From a candidate division KSB1 bacterium (GTDB lineage: Bacteria; Zhuqueibacterota; Zhuqueibacteria; Residuimicrobiales; Krinioviventaceae): 64,000 nucleotides of DNA. A model generated the notes under the pieces. The model was not told the DNA's origin. It was given only the letters and a program-made list of their open reading frames with translations, and did no database searches. The stretch lies in the NCBI GenBank assembly GCA_034521575.1, contig JAXHMJ010000005.1:372001-436000 (forward strand), given 5' to 3'. Numbering within the stretch: position 1 is the stretch's first letter; every line of letters starts with the position of its first letter. The translations under genes were made by a program, and so were the position numbers. This document shows, in pieces, positions 41,106 through 50,665 of this stretch.

Positions 41106-42936
41106 ATGTGTGGCATTGTAGGCTATATTGGCAGTCAGGAAGCTGTACCCATTCTTATGAACGGGCTCAAACGCCTGGAATACCGGGGGTATGATTCAGC
41201 CGGTATTGCTGTTCATAAAAACAACGCCATTTCAATAGAGAAACAGGTCGGAAAAATCGTCAATCTGGAAAATGCCCTGAACGGTCACGATATGCGTTCA
41301 ACATCGGGGATTGCACACGCGCTGGGCCACGCACGGCGAGCCCAGCCAGGTGAACGCGCACCCGCATACCGCTGACAACGGCAAGCTGGCCGTGGTGCAT
41401 AACGGTATTATTGAAAATTACGAAAAACTGCGCGCCGAACTGCAGTCACGCGGACATCAATTCATCACGGAAACCGACTCTGAAACACTGGCACATTTAT
41501 TCGCCGAATGTCTGCATGACGGCTGTGACTTTTTTGACGCTGTGCGCATCAGCCTGTCCAAAGTCGTAGGCACCTACGGCATAGTGGTGATGCATGCCGA
41601 TTATCCTGATATGATCATCGGCGCGCGCAAAGGCAGTCCGCTGGTGGTCGGGCATGGACAACATGAGTATTTTATCGCATCGGACGCCGCGCCCCTGATC
41701 GGACACACCACGGACGTCACGTATCTGGACGACGGCGAAGTGGTTTCACTGACGCGCGATAAAATGACCGTGCGCACGATTGACGACAAACCGGTGGTCA
41801 AATGCGTGGATATCCTGGATTCGGACCTCACCGAGATCGAAAAGAGCGGCTATGATCATTTTATGCTCAAAGAAATTATGGAACAGCCGCAGACCATCCG
41901 GAACAGCATGCGCGGCCGACTGATGCCGGACGAAGGCACCACCAAGCTCGGCGGCATTCAGTACGATTTTGATTCTCTGCTCAACGCCCGCCGGGTGGTC
42001 ATGACCGCCTGCGGCACATCCTGGCATGCCGCGCTGCTGGGCGAATATATGTTTGAAGATTTTCTCGGTATTCCGGTCGAGGTGGAATACGCCTCGGAAT
42101 TCCGCTACCGCGATCCCATTCTCGGACCGGACTCGGTGGTTATTGCCATCAGCCAGTCCGGCGAAACCGCGGACACCCTGGCCGCCATCCGCGAGGCCAA
42201 ACGCAAAGGCAGCAAAGTGTTCGGTATCTGTAATGTAGTGGGCTCTTCGATCGCCCGCGAAACCGATGCCGGGGTTTATCTGCACGCCGGCCCCGAGATC
42301 GGTGTGGCCTCGACCAAAGCGTTTACATCGCAGGTTGTGGTGCTCACCCTGATGGCGCTGCTACTGGCGCGCAAACGCTCCACCTCGCATTCCAAGGGCA
42401 TGGAAATCGTCAAGGCGCTGCAGGAACTGCCCGGTCAGATCAACACCGTGCTTGAGCGGTCGGATGAGATCAGAAGCATTGCCGAAGAATTTCAGGATGC
42501 CCGCAACTTTTTATATCTGGGCCGCGGCTATAATTATCCGGTGGCCATGGAAGGCGCGCTCAAACTCAAGGAAATCTCCTATATACACGCTGAAGGCTAT
42601 CCGGCAGCAGAAATGAAACACGGTCCTATCGCCCTGATTGACGAGGACATGCCGGTGGTGTTCATCGCAACCAAAGATTCCATCTATGACAAAGTGATGA
42701 GCAATATCGAAGAAGTCCGGGCGCGCAAGGGCCGGGTGATCGCCATTGCCACAGAAGGCGATACGGAAATCAAAAATCGCGCCGACCGGGTTGTATATGT
42801 GCCGCAGACGCTGGAAATGCTGAATCCGCTGGTCACTATCATTCCGCTACAGCTGCTGGCCTATCATATTGCGGTCTTGCGGAATTGCGACGTGGATCAA
42901 CCCAGGAATCTGGCAAAAAGTGTAACTGTAGAATAA
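41106..42936 (+). CDS. glmS: glutamine-fructose-6-phosphate aminotransferase (one frameshift)
   Basis: About 610 residues. It makes glucosamine-6-phosphate for cell-wall and lipopolysaccharide precursors. The nucleophile Cys2 is in MCGIVGYIG, and [12 protein letters not shown]-like sequence follows ([15 protein letters not shown]). After one indel near 41325 the frame reads [12 protein letters not shown] and continues through two SIS domains ([22 protein letters not shown]) to the typical end [11 protein letters not shown]. No glmS ribozyme is apparent in the 15-base gap upstream. Confidence 0.93.
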
Positions 42937-42954
42937 TTTAACCGGAGGCAAAAG

Positions 42955-44807
42955 GTGTTCAGGCAACGAGTCATATATTCTATTTTATTAATGATCCTCT
43001 TTTCTCTACTGCTTTCAGTTGATGTGCAGGCACAACAGGATCCGGAACAACTGTTCAGCAACGGTGTAATCAACTACCGCAACGGTCAGTATCAGCAGGC
43101 CATGCAGCTGTTCACAGACCTGTGTGAACAGTTAGCGGACAATCCGCATATCACATCCGGACTGTTGATGGCGGCCAAGACAGCGGAACAGCTGCAGGAT
43201 CACGAACTCACACGCACCTATGCGCGCCGGCTCATCCAGGAATATCCCGGCAGCCGTTACTTGAGCGACGCCTATTATATTATGGGCTGTTCGTACGCAG
43301 AGCAGAACAGCGACCGCGACGCTCTGACCTATCTGGCCTATGCTGTGGAAAACGCCCGCACACGCAAACTTTTGTATCTGAGTGAAGAAGCGGGATTGCA
43401 ACTCTGCCGCGCGCGCGTGGACAAGGATATCGTCATTGCGGTGTACCGGCACCATGTTATCGAACCACGCCAAACGCATCCTGACCCTTGTGGTCAGCTG
43501 CGTATCTGTGCAGGCGGCATATGGAAAAAGCAGATCATGTGATCGGGTCTTTTCTGGACACGCGTCCCTCCTCCCGCTATGAAAAACTGGCTCAAACTCT
43601 GCGCGACTCTTTTGAATCAAATCCGCCGGTTGTTCATATCGGCGTGGTACAGCCCATCACCGGGATGTTCGGCCCGGAAGCCGATCAGTTCCTCAAGGGT
43701 CTGGCCATGGCCTTGCGGGACAATCGCAAGGTACGGGACAAAATAAAGTTTGTGCTCAAAGACTCGCAGGGCAGCCCTATTCACACGGTGGAATCCGCGA
43801 AACAGCTGACCCGGCTGGAACCGCTCTCACTGATGATCGGGGAACTGGAATTCGGCAACTCGGCGATCACAGCGGGATTTGCCAGCACAACAGATATTCC
43901 TCTCATCATCCCCATTGCCACAGGAACATCAGAACTGGCCGGCATGGGCGAACGCGTTTTTCAGGCCAATCAGGACCTGGAAACCCGTGGACGTGCGCTG
44001 GCCGAGTACGCCTATAACCATCTGAATTTTCACACCTTTGCGGCGCTGGCCCCGGCTGACGACTATGGACACAGCATTACCGACGCATTCCTGAAGCATG
44101 TCGATGAACTCGGCGGCCAGGTCATTTCACAGCAATGGTATTATCCGGGAACCGAAGATTTCAAGCGCCAGCTGCAGACGATCCGGCGGGCCGCATTCCG
44201 CAATGCATTCCGGGATTCCATCCGGGCCATGAACATTCCAGTCACACAGCAGCGCATTGATTCCCTGTTTGCCGCGCAGAGCGATCTGTCCAAAAAAGAA
44301 TCAGAGGACGAAGAAGGCCTCATCGAAAATGACAACATTGCGGCAGGCGCGATTGACGGTTTTTTTCTGCCGATTTACAAAGAGGACATTCCGTTTGTCC
44401 TTTCCCAGATGGCGCTGTTCAACATCAAAGCGCGGCCGCTGGGCGGCACCTATTGGAACAATCTCGACGTCCTGCGCAGCCAGAAACGCTATGCCGAGGG
44501 TGCGGTGTTTACCACTGGTCTGACCATGCTGGACACCGATCCGGAATACCGAAAATTTATCAATGACTTTCGGCGCGCCACCTCCCAATCCCCCACACAG
44601 GCTGCACTGTACGGCTACAATATCATGACACTGATAATCCATGCCGTTGAACAGGGTTACACCACGCGCGATGCCATTTTGAGCTATCTGGAAAACACCC
44701 GCAATTTTGATGTGATCGGCGGTGAAATTACGTTTGATACAGATCATGTCAACCAGGCCGTCAATATTCTGGAATTTCGGCAAGGCAACATTGTGTCCGT
44801 TAAATAA
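42955..44807 (+). CDS. exported TPR + periplasmic-binding (LpoA/LivJ-like) protein (one frameshift)
   Basis: About 615 residues. A signal peptide (IYSILLMILFSLLLSVDVQAQ) precedes a TPR region (NYRNGQYQQAMQLFTDL and DAYYIMGCSYAEQNSDRDAL). A type-1 periplasmic-binding domain follows (IGVVQPITGMFGPEADQFLKG, FAALAPADDYGHSI). The order matches LpoA, an outer-membrane activator of PBP1A, and some amino-acid-binding proteins; there is no clear lipobox. One indel near 43485 joins the two frames. The start is GTG with GGAGG 6 bases upstream. No ABC permease or ATPase is adjacent, which favours an envelope role. Confidence 0.72.
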
Positions 44808-44854
44808 ATTCGTTCGGGACACCGCTTGTCTCGCTAAACCTGCTTGGAGTCGAT

Positions 44855-45673
44855 ATGGAAATTTGGAAAGCGATTGTCCTGGGAGTTGTTCAGGGTCTGA
44901 CGGAATTTTTGCCGGTCAGCAGTTCCGGGCATCTCGTGCTGGGAAAACATCTTTTGGGACTAACGGAAACCGGGATTGAATTTGAAGTATTTGTGCATTT
45001 CGGCACACTGCTGGCCGTGTTTACAGCGTTTCGCAAAGATATCAAAGATTTGGCGCTGGTGTTCCTCAGGCTGTTTACCCCGGCATTTTATAAAGACGGA
45101 GTTCGGAGCCGGTACCGGAATGATGTGTCGCTGCGCATGCTGGTGTTCATTTTTATCGGATCCATACCGGCCGCGATAGCGGGACTGACGCTTGAAAGCG
45201 AGATCGAGTCTATTTTCAGTTCTCCGCGCTTTGCCAGCGGTATGCTCCTGGTCACGGCCTTTATCCTGGCGCTGACCTATTTTGTCAAGCGCACTGACAA
45301 TCAATTGAAACTGAACAATACATTCATTATGGGACTTGCACAGGCGCTGGCCATTCTACCGGGCATCTCCAGATCAGGATCGACGATCGGGACCGGTTTA
45401 TTGCTCAAAGTGGAAAAATCCGAGACCGCGCGGTTTTCCTTTTTGTTGGCCATACCGGCTATACTCGGCGCCACTCTGTTGAAAACATTTGACCTGGCGC
45501 AGGCAGGCATCAGCAGTCAACAAATGCTGGAACTGGGCATCGGCTTGATCGCCGCCTATATCTCGGGTTTTCTGGCGATTGAAACCCTTTTGGCTGTTGT
45601 ACGTCGCGGTAAATTGTATCTGTTTGCTCCCTACTGTTTAATTATCGGATTGCTCGGATTGATTCTCTTGTAA
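44855..45673 (+). CDS. uppP: undecaprenyl-diphosphatase UppP/BacA
   Basis: 272 residues with about eight membrane segments. It recycles the lipid carrier for peptidoglycan and other envelope polymers. The two hallmark motifs are present: GLTEFLPVSSSGHLVL and LPGISRSGSTIGTGLL. The start is an ATG after a TGGAG site. Its end is 16 bases before the non-AUG start proposed for holA. Confidence 0.95.
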   Translation: MEIWKAIVLGVVQGLTEFLPVSSSGHLVLGKHLLGLTETGIEFEVFVHFGTLLAVFTAFRKDIKDLALVFLRLFTPAFYKDGVRSRYRNDVSLRMLVFIFIGSIPAAIAGLTLESEIESIFSSPRFASGMLLVTAFILALTYFVKRTDNQLKLNNTFIMGLAQALAILPGISRSGSTIGTGLLLKVEKSETARFSFLLAIPAILGATLLKTFDLAQAGISSQQMLELGIGLIAAYISGFLAIETLLAVVRRGKLYLFAPYCLIIGLLGLILL

Positions 45674-45689
45674 ACGAAAGGAGGCCGTT

Positions 45690-46694
45690 ATTTCAGGCAA
45701 AACAGACAGAAACAGGTTATTCGCAGACCTGAAACAGAACAAATTAGCTCCCATTTATCTGTTTTACGGACAGGAAGATTTTTTGCTGCGGGAATATACC
45801 AACCGGGTTCTGGACGTAGCCCTGGAAGAAGGAGCGGAAGATTTTGACTATGATATCTACTATGGCAATGAAGCGGACGGACTGGCGATCAACAATGCAG
45901 CCATGTCCATGCCCATGTCTGCATCACGACGGGTGGTGCTGGTGCGCAGCGGTGAATTTTTGAACGCCAAATCAATAAAACTGCTGGCCCGCTATTCAGA
46001 GAATCCGTCTCCCTCCACTTGCCTGATTCTGCAGTTCAAATCATTCAAACGCACCGGTAAAGAACAGCGCACGCTCTACACAAACAGTTATGCCGTGGAA
46101 GCACGCCCCTTATTCGACAACCAGGTGCCGGGCTGGATCAAGCATTATATCAAACAGCAGAACCTGCAGATCACGGACGAAGCCGTGTATTTTCTGCACA
46201 TCAATATCGGCAATTCACTGCGCAATCTGGCTTCGGAAGTGGAAAAAATCAAGCTCAACATCGGAGACCGCCGTGAAATTACGGCTGCGGATGTAGAGGC
46301 GGTGGTCGGGGTATCCAGAGAATATAATGTGTTTGAATTCTGCGACACGATCGTGGAACGAAAACTGAGCAAAGGTCTCGACATCCAGTCGCGTATGCTG
46401 CAGCTGGGTGAATCTCCTATCGGCATGCTGGTGATGTTGACACGCCATTACACCATTATGCTTAAACTCAAGTATTTACTGCAACAGAATAAAAAAAAGC
46501 CGGAAATTGTTAAAGAATTAAGACTCAGTCCGTATTTTGTTGATAATTATATACGGCAGTCCCAACAATACACAATTAGTCAGCTTGATCAGGTGTTTGA
46601 ACATCTGCTGACAGCGGATGTTCAACTGAAAACCAGCTACCAGCCCCCCAGACTGGTAATGGAGATTCTGATTTTCAGGCTGATGCGCTTGTAA
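45690..46694 (+). CDS. holA: DNA polymerase III delta subunit HolA, probable ATT start
   Basis: About 335 residues. It is the clamp-loader delta subunit, which opens the sliding clamp. The conserved start IYLFYGQEDFLLREY lies upstream of the first ordinary start codon (TTG at 45783), so translation must begin earlier. No ATG, GTG or TTG occurs in that frame after the preceding stop. An ATT at 45690 has GGAGG 5 bases upstream and is the best candidate. The rest (VPGWIKHYIKQ, YNVFEFCDTIVERK) fits the family. A base error changing ATG to ATT cannot be excluded. Confidence 0.82.
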   Translation: MSGKTDRNRLFADLKQNKLAPIYLFYGQEDFLLREYTNRVLDVALEEGAEDFDYDIYYGNEADGLAINNAAMSMPMSASRRVVLVRSGEFLNAKSIKLLARYSENPSPSTCLILQFKSFKRTGKEQRTLYTNSYAVEARPLFDNQVPGWIKHYIKQQNLQITDEAVYFLHINIGNSLRNLASEVEKIKLNIGDRREITAADVEAVVGVSREYNVFEFCDTIVERKLSKGLDIQSRMLQLGESPIGMLVMLTRHYTIMLKLKYLLQQNKKKPEIVKELRLSPYFVDNYIRQSQQYTISQLDQVFEHLLTADVQLKTSYQPPRLVMEILIFRLMRL

Positions 46695-46703
46695 AAAGTT
46701 ACA

Positions 46704-46731
46704 GGAACTTTACAAAATGGGTAAGATATAA
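46704..46731 (+). promoter_or_regulatory. candidate ECF-type promoter ahead of the sigma gene
   Basis: GGAACTT at 46704-46710 matches the -35 element of sigma-E-like factors; 16 bases later comes TATAA, close to the sigma start at 46737. If used, transcription would begin at or very near the start codon. Autoregulation of ECF sigma genes is common, but this is inferred from one motif. Confidence 0.35.
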
Positions 46732-46736
46732 ACAAT

Positions 46737-47360
46737 ATGGCAAACGCCCGGGAAAGAAAACCGAACGACAACGGCAAACAAGTAAGCGATGAAGAGCTGA
46801 TCAAGCGATTTCAGGATGGCGATGTGTCTGCATATAATATAATCGTTAACCGATACAAGGACCAGCTGTTGAATTTTGCTTACCGGTTTCTTGGAAATAC
46901 GGAAGAAGCTCAGGATGTGGTACAGGAAACATTTCTTCGGTTGTTCAGAAACAAGCACGCGTATCGTCAGATTGCCAAGTTTTCCACATGGATTTACACC
47001 ATTGCCGGGAATTTGGCAAAAACCGAGCTGCGTAAGCGCAAACGGCGTAAAATCGTTTCCATTACAGATATGGGATTTGAAGATAAAGAATATGACCTGG
47101 AAGATGAAGGTGCGGATACATCCAGACGCGCTGAATCCGTGATGACGGAACAGATTATTCAGCAGGCTATAGATGAACTGATGCCGCGTTTTCGTCAGGT
47201 GATCATTTTACGAGATATTCAGGAACTTTCTTATGAAGAAATAGGTAAGATATTAAACATCCCACTGGGAACGGTGAAATCACGAGTCAATCGGGCTCGT
47301 CTCAAGCTGCAGTCGAAACTGCAGCATATAAGGAGTAATCAAACGCAGCAGAACAATTGA
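46737..47360 (+). CDS. ECF RNA polymerase sigma factor (RpoE-like)
   Basis: 207 residues. Region 2 (YKDQLLNFAYRFLGNTEEAQDVVQETF, WIYTIAGNLAKTELRKRKRR) and region 4 (RQVIILRDIQELSYEEIGKI, PLGTVKSRVNRAR) are complete. It directs RNA polymerase to stress-type promoters. It is followed 7 bases later by a zinc-binding anti-sigma gene and then by an HtrA-like gene, the usual layout of envelope-stress operons. Confidence 0.93.
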   Translation: MANARERKPNDNGKQVSDEELIKRFQDGDVSAYNIIVNRYKDQLLNFAYRFLGNTEEAQDVVQETFLRLFRNKHAYRQIAKFSTWIYTIAGNLAKTELRKRKRRKIVSITDMGFEDKEYDLEDEGADTSRRAESVMTEQIIQQAIDELMPRFRQVIILRDIQELSYEEIGKILNIPLGTVKSRVNRARLKLQSKLQHIRSNQTQQNN

Positions 47361-47367
47361 GGTGCCT

Positions 47368-48016
47368 ATGATAAAATGCGACAAATGCAGATCGAATTTG
47401 TCTGCCTTTATCGATGATGAAACAAGTGAACAGGAAGCGATTCGTATCAAAGAACATCTGGATGCATGTCCAGGTTGTCAGGAACAGGTCAACGCCCTGA
47501 AATCAGTGCGCACATCTCTGAAATCACTTTTTAAAATTCAGGCTTCACCGTCATTTGATATTATTTTGCGTGACCGGATCAGACGGGAAATGCGCAAACA
47601 CAGCAGCCGTTTTTCTCCGGCCCTTTTTCCGCGGTTTCGGGTACCGGCATTTGCCGCAGCAGCGGTGGCCGTACTCCTGATCGGCATGCTGATCGGCGGC
47701 ACTCTGCAGCAGACTCCCCCTTCCCAATTGGCTCGAACAGGATCGAGAAGACGCATTGCAAACCCTGCTAAGCAAGCGTACTGAAACCGATGTCAGTGCT
47801 GACAGCAATGCAGACGGAGAGCCGGTCCGGGTCATTTATTTTGTCAATGCCGACGGACAATTGCAGCAGATCAATGAGCGGCAGGTCGTTACCGTCAATT
47901 ACCGATTATCAAATGAGCAGTCCATCTCCCGCCGGTCCCAGCCGGACAGCGACCTAAAATCTTCAGGGATCCGGGGTATGGTCAGACAGGCAAATATTCA
48001 AACGGTGAAATTCTAA
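47368..48016 (+). CDS. zinc-type anti-sigma factor with one membrane segment (one frameshift)
   Basis: About 215 residues. The ZAS motif HxxxCxxC is at His30, Cys34 and Cys37 (EHLDACPGC), with an extra CDKC pair at the start. A membrane segment (AAAAVAVLLIGMLIGG) separates this cytoplasmic end from a periplasmic tail with YFVNADGQLQQINER. The frame breaks near 47740 and continues with LLSKRTETDVS to the stop at 48016. The ATG at 47368 has GAGG 5 bases upstream. It should hold the ECF sigma inactive. Confidence 0.82.
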
Positions 48017-48026
48017 GAGACGTACT

Positions 48027-49196
48027 ATGAAGAAATCGTTTCCCCTTCTCTTGCGAATGGCAGCAGCAATTTGTTTACTGGCGCCTCAAGTGCTTCAGGC
48101 AGATGCAAACACACTGGCCAATATTCAAAAGGACATCAAACAGGTGATCCAAACGGTCGAGCCTTCCATTTTTTCCATATCGGCGCGACATGCGTATCAG
48201 ATTAATAAATCCCAGAGCAGCGGCCAGAACCATTCCTCATCCAGCCAAACCTATGAAATTGTGACCATGGCGTCTGGAATTTCAATCGATTCCTGTCATA
48301 TTATTACCCAGACACCTGCGGTGGCCGGCGCACGAACGGTCAGTGTCACCCTTCCGGACGGCAGCGAGAAACAGGGCGAGGTGATCGGCTCGGACGACAA
48401 GCACGGATTTTCGATCATCCGGGTCAAAAATGCAACATTTCCCTCTGTGTCCATTGCCAATTCAGATCATGTGGGAACCGGTTCGTTTGTTCTCATCATC
48501 GGCAATTCCCTGGGCGTCTCCCCGGTCGCCTCACTGGGCTTTGTCAACTGCCTGCGCTCCGACGGGATGATCCAGATCTCACTGAACCTGGCCGCCGGCA
48601 GCACCGGCGGCGCTGTGTTCAACACCAAGGGACAGTTTGTCGGTATCCTGTCGCCCGGCATGACCCGTGCCAATTCCGACTATTCCGTTATGCAGCCGCG
48701 TGAAACCATTCTTGCTTATCCGGCCAATCAAATCATCCAGTCCATGTCCTCTATTATTGAAAACGGACACAAACCCAACGGGTACCTGGGAATCCGCGGT
48801 GAAGACTGGCCCGGCAAACTGGGCGGCACTCATGTTGTCGGGGTCACACCGAACAGCCCGGCAGATCAAGCCGGTCTTCAGGTAGGCGATATTATACTTT
48901 CATTCAACAGCCACAATATTACAGCAACCTATGATCTTGCGCGCACCGTGCGCCACCATCAACCGAATGACAGTGTACAACTTCGAATCCTGCGCGGCCA
49001 TCAAGTCAAGACCGTCAATCTTGAGCTTGGTCAGGCGCCGAAAAACGATCAAATGATCCCGTTTGAACAGTTTTTACCCAAGGAACAGAGTATGAGGCCG
49101 GCATCCAATGCAGGCACATCCGAACAGAATTTCCTGCTCATGCGCATCCACCAGCTTGAAAAAGAACTCAAGCTGTTAAAACAAATGGTGCAATGA
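48027..49196 (+). CDS. HtrA/DegP-like protein with PDZ domain, catalytic triad lost
   Basis: 389 residues. A signal peptide (LLLRMAAAICLLAPQVLQA) precedes a trypsin-like domain (~30-240), one PDZ domain (YLGIRGEDWPG, NSPADQAGLQVGDIILSFN, ~250-345) and a C-terminal coiled coil (LMRIHQLEKELKLLKQMV). All three positions of the protease triad are changed: His to Pro97 in IITQTPAV, Asp to Gly127 in DDKHGFSIIRV, and Ser to Thr193 in GSTGGAVF. It is probably a pseudoprotease that binds proteins or peptides. It is 10 bases after the anti-sigma gene, suggesting a sensor or chaperone role in that pathway. Confidence 0.85.
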   Translation: MKKSFPLLLRMAAAICLLAPQVLQADANTLANIQKDIKQVIQTVEPSIFSISARHAYQINKSQSSGQNHSSSSQTYEIVTMASGISIDSCHIITQTPAVAGARTVSVTLPDGSEKQGEVIGSDDKHGFSIIRVKNATFPSVSIANSDHVGTGSFVLIIGNSLGVSPVASLGFVNCLRSDGMIQISLNLAAGSTGGAVFNTKGQFVGILSPGMTRANSDYSVMQPRETILAYPANQIIQSMSSIIENGHKPNGYLGIRGEDWPGKLGGTHVVGVTPNSPADQAGLQVGDIILSFNSHNITATYDLARTVRHHQPNDSVQLRILRGHQVKTVNLELGQAPKNDQMIPFEQFLPKEQSMRPASNAGTSEQNFLLMRIHQLEKELKLLKQMVQ

Positions 49197-49377
49197 CCTG
49201 TCATAAAGGTCCTCGTAAATCCGGTCAAGCCCCGGATGGGGGTACTTTGAAAAGCCGCCGGCAACCCATGTTCAAGCTCAAAATCTTTTCTCCCTTGAAT
49301 ATATTTGCCAATAAATGTCCATATCTGCTTGTGAATACAAATTCTTCTTTGCGGATGCAGGTCGATTAATGTTTTTA

Positions 49378-49406
49378 TTGACTTTTTTGACGCAATTTTT
49401 TAAATT
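49378..49406 (+). promoter_or_regulatory. possible sigma-70 promoter of the zinc-ribbon/rdgB pair
   Basis: TTGACT at 49378-49383 and TAAATT at 49401-49406 are 17 bases apart and 38 bases before the ATG of the small protein gene. The region 49197-49377 before it shows no gene. Confidence 0.45.
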
Positions 49407-49444
49407 ATAAATCTGTCTATCAATGAATAAAATGGAGCATCATC

Positions 49445-49642
49445 ATGGCAAAAAATCAAAGTTTTGCACAAAAAATCGCCAAATCCGCAGGACAAACCAA
49501 ATCCCATTGTCCGGAATGTGGCGAAGCTTTCCGTTCTCTGCACGTCATCGATACGGTGCGCAATGAAAGAGATACCGGATACAAATTTCAGGAACGCTAC
49601 ATGCGTGTCTGCAAGTGCAACGAAAATGAATTAAAAAGCTGA
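49445..49642 (+). CDS. small zinc-ribbon-like protein
   Basis: 65 residues. Cys22 and Cys25 (HCPECGEAF) and two late Cys (RVCKCNE) could bind one zinc ion. Lys-rich N-terminus, no membrane segment. I know no named family. It ends 2 bases before rdgB, so it is co-transcribed. The clean frame, own ribosome site (GGAG) and likely promoter support a real gene. Confidence 0.75.
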   Translation: MAKNQSFAQKIAKSAGQTKSHCPECGEAFRSLHVIDTVRNERDTGYKFQERYMRVCKCNENELKS

Positions 49643-49644
49643 AC

Positions 49645-50256
49645 ATGACCTCTGTCCCCGGACTTTTGGTCGCCAGCAAAAATCCAGATAAAATACGTGA
49701 AATATCAAATGCCCTGAGCGGTCTGCAGCTTTGCATCGTGTCCATGTACGACGTACCGGCTCTTCCGGATGTGGACGAAGACCGGGATACGCTGCAGGGC
49801 AATGCCATCAAGAAAGCCCGGGAACTGTCCCGGGCCGCCGGTCTGCCGGCGCTGGCCGACGATACGGGACTGGAAGTAGACGCCCTGAACGGCGCCCCCG
49901 GGGTATATTCAGCCCGTTACGCAGGCCCCAACGCCCGATACGAAGACAATGTAACCAAACTATTAACCGAAATGCAGGGCAAACGCGACCGCACCGCGCG
50001 CTTTCGCACCGTCGCCGCCCTGGTCTGGGGCGACCACGTTCGAACCGTAGAAGGCGTATGCGAAGGAGAGATTCTCACGGAACGCCGCGGCGACGGCGGA
50101 TTCGGTTACGATCCGGTGTTCTATATTCCGGAATACAATCAGACCTTTGCGGAAATGTCCCTTTCCCTGAAAAACAAAATCAGCCACCGCGGCAAGGCCA
50201 TCGGCAACATCAAACCCATGGTGATGGAGCTGCTGCAGGATTTGCCGAACGATTGA
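49645..50256 (+). CDS. rdgB: dITP/XTP pyrophosphatase (RdgB/HAM1)
   Basis: 203 residues. It removes non-canonical purine nucleotides such as dITP and XTP. Family motifs are ASKNPDKIREI, GNAIKKAREL, ADDTGLEVDALNGAPGVYSARYAG, GFGYDPVFYIPE and SHRGKA. Length and frame are normal. It closes the conserved block; accessory genes begin after it. Confidence 0.95.
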   Translation: MTSVPGLLVASKNPDKIREISNALSGLQLCIVSMYDVPALPDVDEDRDTLQGNAIKKARELSRAAGLPALADDTGLEVDALNGAPGVYSARYAGPNARYEDNVTKLLTEMQGKRDRTARFRTVAALVWGDHVRTVEGVCEGEILTERRGDGGFGYDPVFYIPEYNQTFAEMSLSLKNKISHRGKAIGNIKPMVMELLQDLPND

Positions 50257-50453
50257 ATCCAAAATGAAGAGTTCGAATCTTCTCCCCGACCAGAACCGAT
50301 TTCAAAGAAACCTTGGCTCTTTTCAAGATAAGCATAATACACGGATGACACAGGTACACACGAATTTACGCAGATAAAACATATTACGACCTCACCTTTT
50401 GTATAAAATAATATCCAAATCCCCCCTCTCTGATGTGAATCAGCATCATTGCA
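50257..50453. other. intergenic region with tRNA-3'-end-like fragment and repeat phrase
   Basis: At 50266-50290 the sequence AGAGTTCGAATCT, then CTCC..CCGAC, closely matches the T-arm and 3' acceptor strand of the tRNA-Pro at 55402. A weak hairpin (GAACCGATTTC / GAAACCTTGGCTC) ending in TTTT follows, much like the tRNA-terminator unit further right. At 50338-50378 an ACACGGATGACAC phrase recurs near 56294. No gene is seen. Confidence 0.4.
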
Positions 50454-50483
50454 TAACAGTACGTACTGCAGTACATACTGTTA
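50454..50483. promoter_or_regulatory. 30-bp palindrome, possible operator (copy 1)
   Basis: TAACAGTACGTACTG is followed directly by its near-perfect reverse complement (14 of 15 positions). The same architecture recurs at 55253-55280 with consensus AACAGTAYRTACT, two bases, AGTAYRTACTGTT. It lies about 180 bases before the AbrB/PIN pair. Confidence 0.6.
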
Positions 50484-50601
50484 TCCTATGATATATATTT
50501 TTGTTATTATTTATCTTAAATACGTTTTTTCTGACACATAACAGTGCATAACTGATCATAGAAGCATTTTTCCTCTTCTCTTGATAACATCAATTTTAAT
50601 C

Positions 50602-50630
50602 TTGACTTGTCCTATAAATATTCTTACTTT
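50602..50630 (+). promoter_or_regulatory. weak promoter candidate of the AbrB/PIN operon
   Basis: TTGACT at 50602-50607 is followed 17 bases later by TACTTT, a poor -10; TATAG lies a few bases further. It is 36 bases before the antitoxin ATG. Confidence 0.3.
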
Positions 50631-50665
50631 TATAGAAAAGTACGACTTTTTTATTGGAGTAATAC

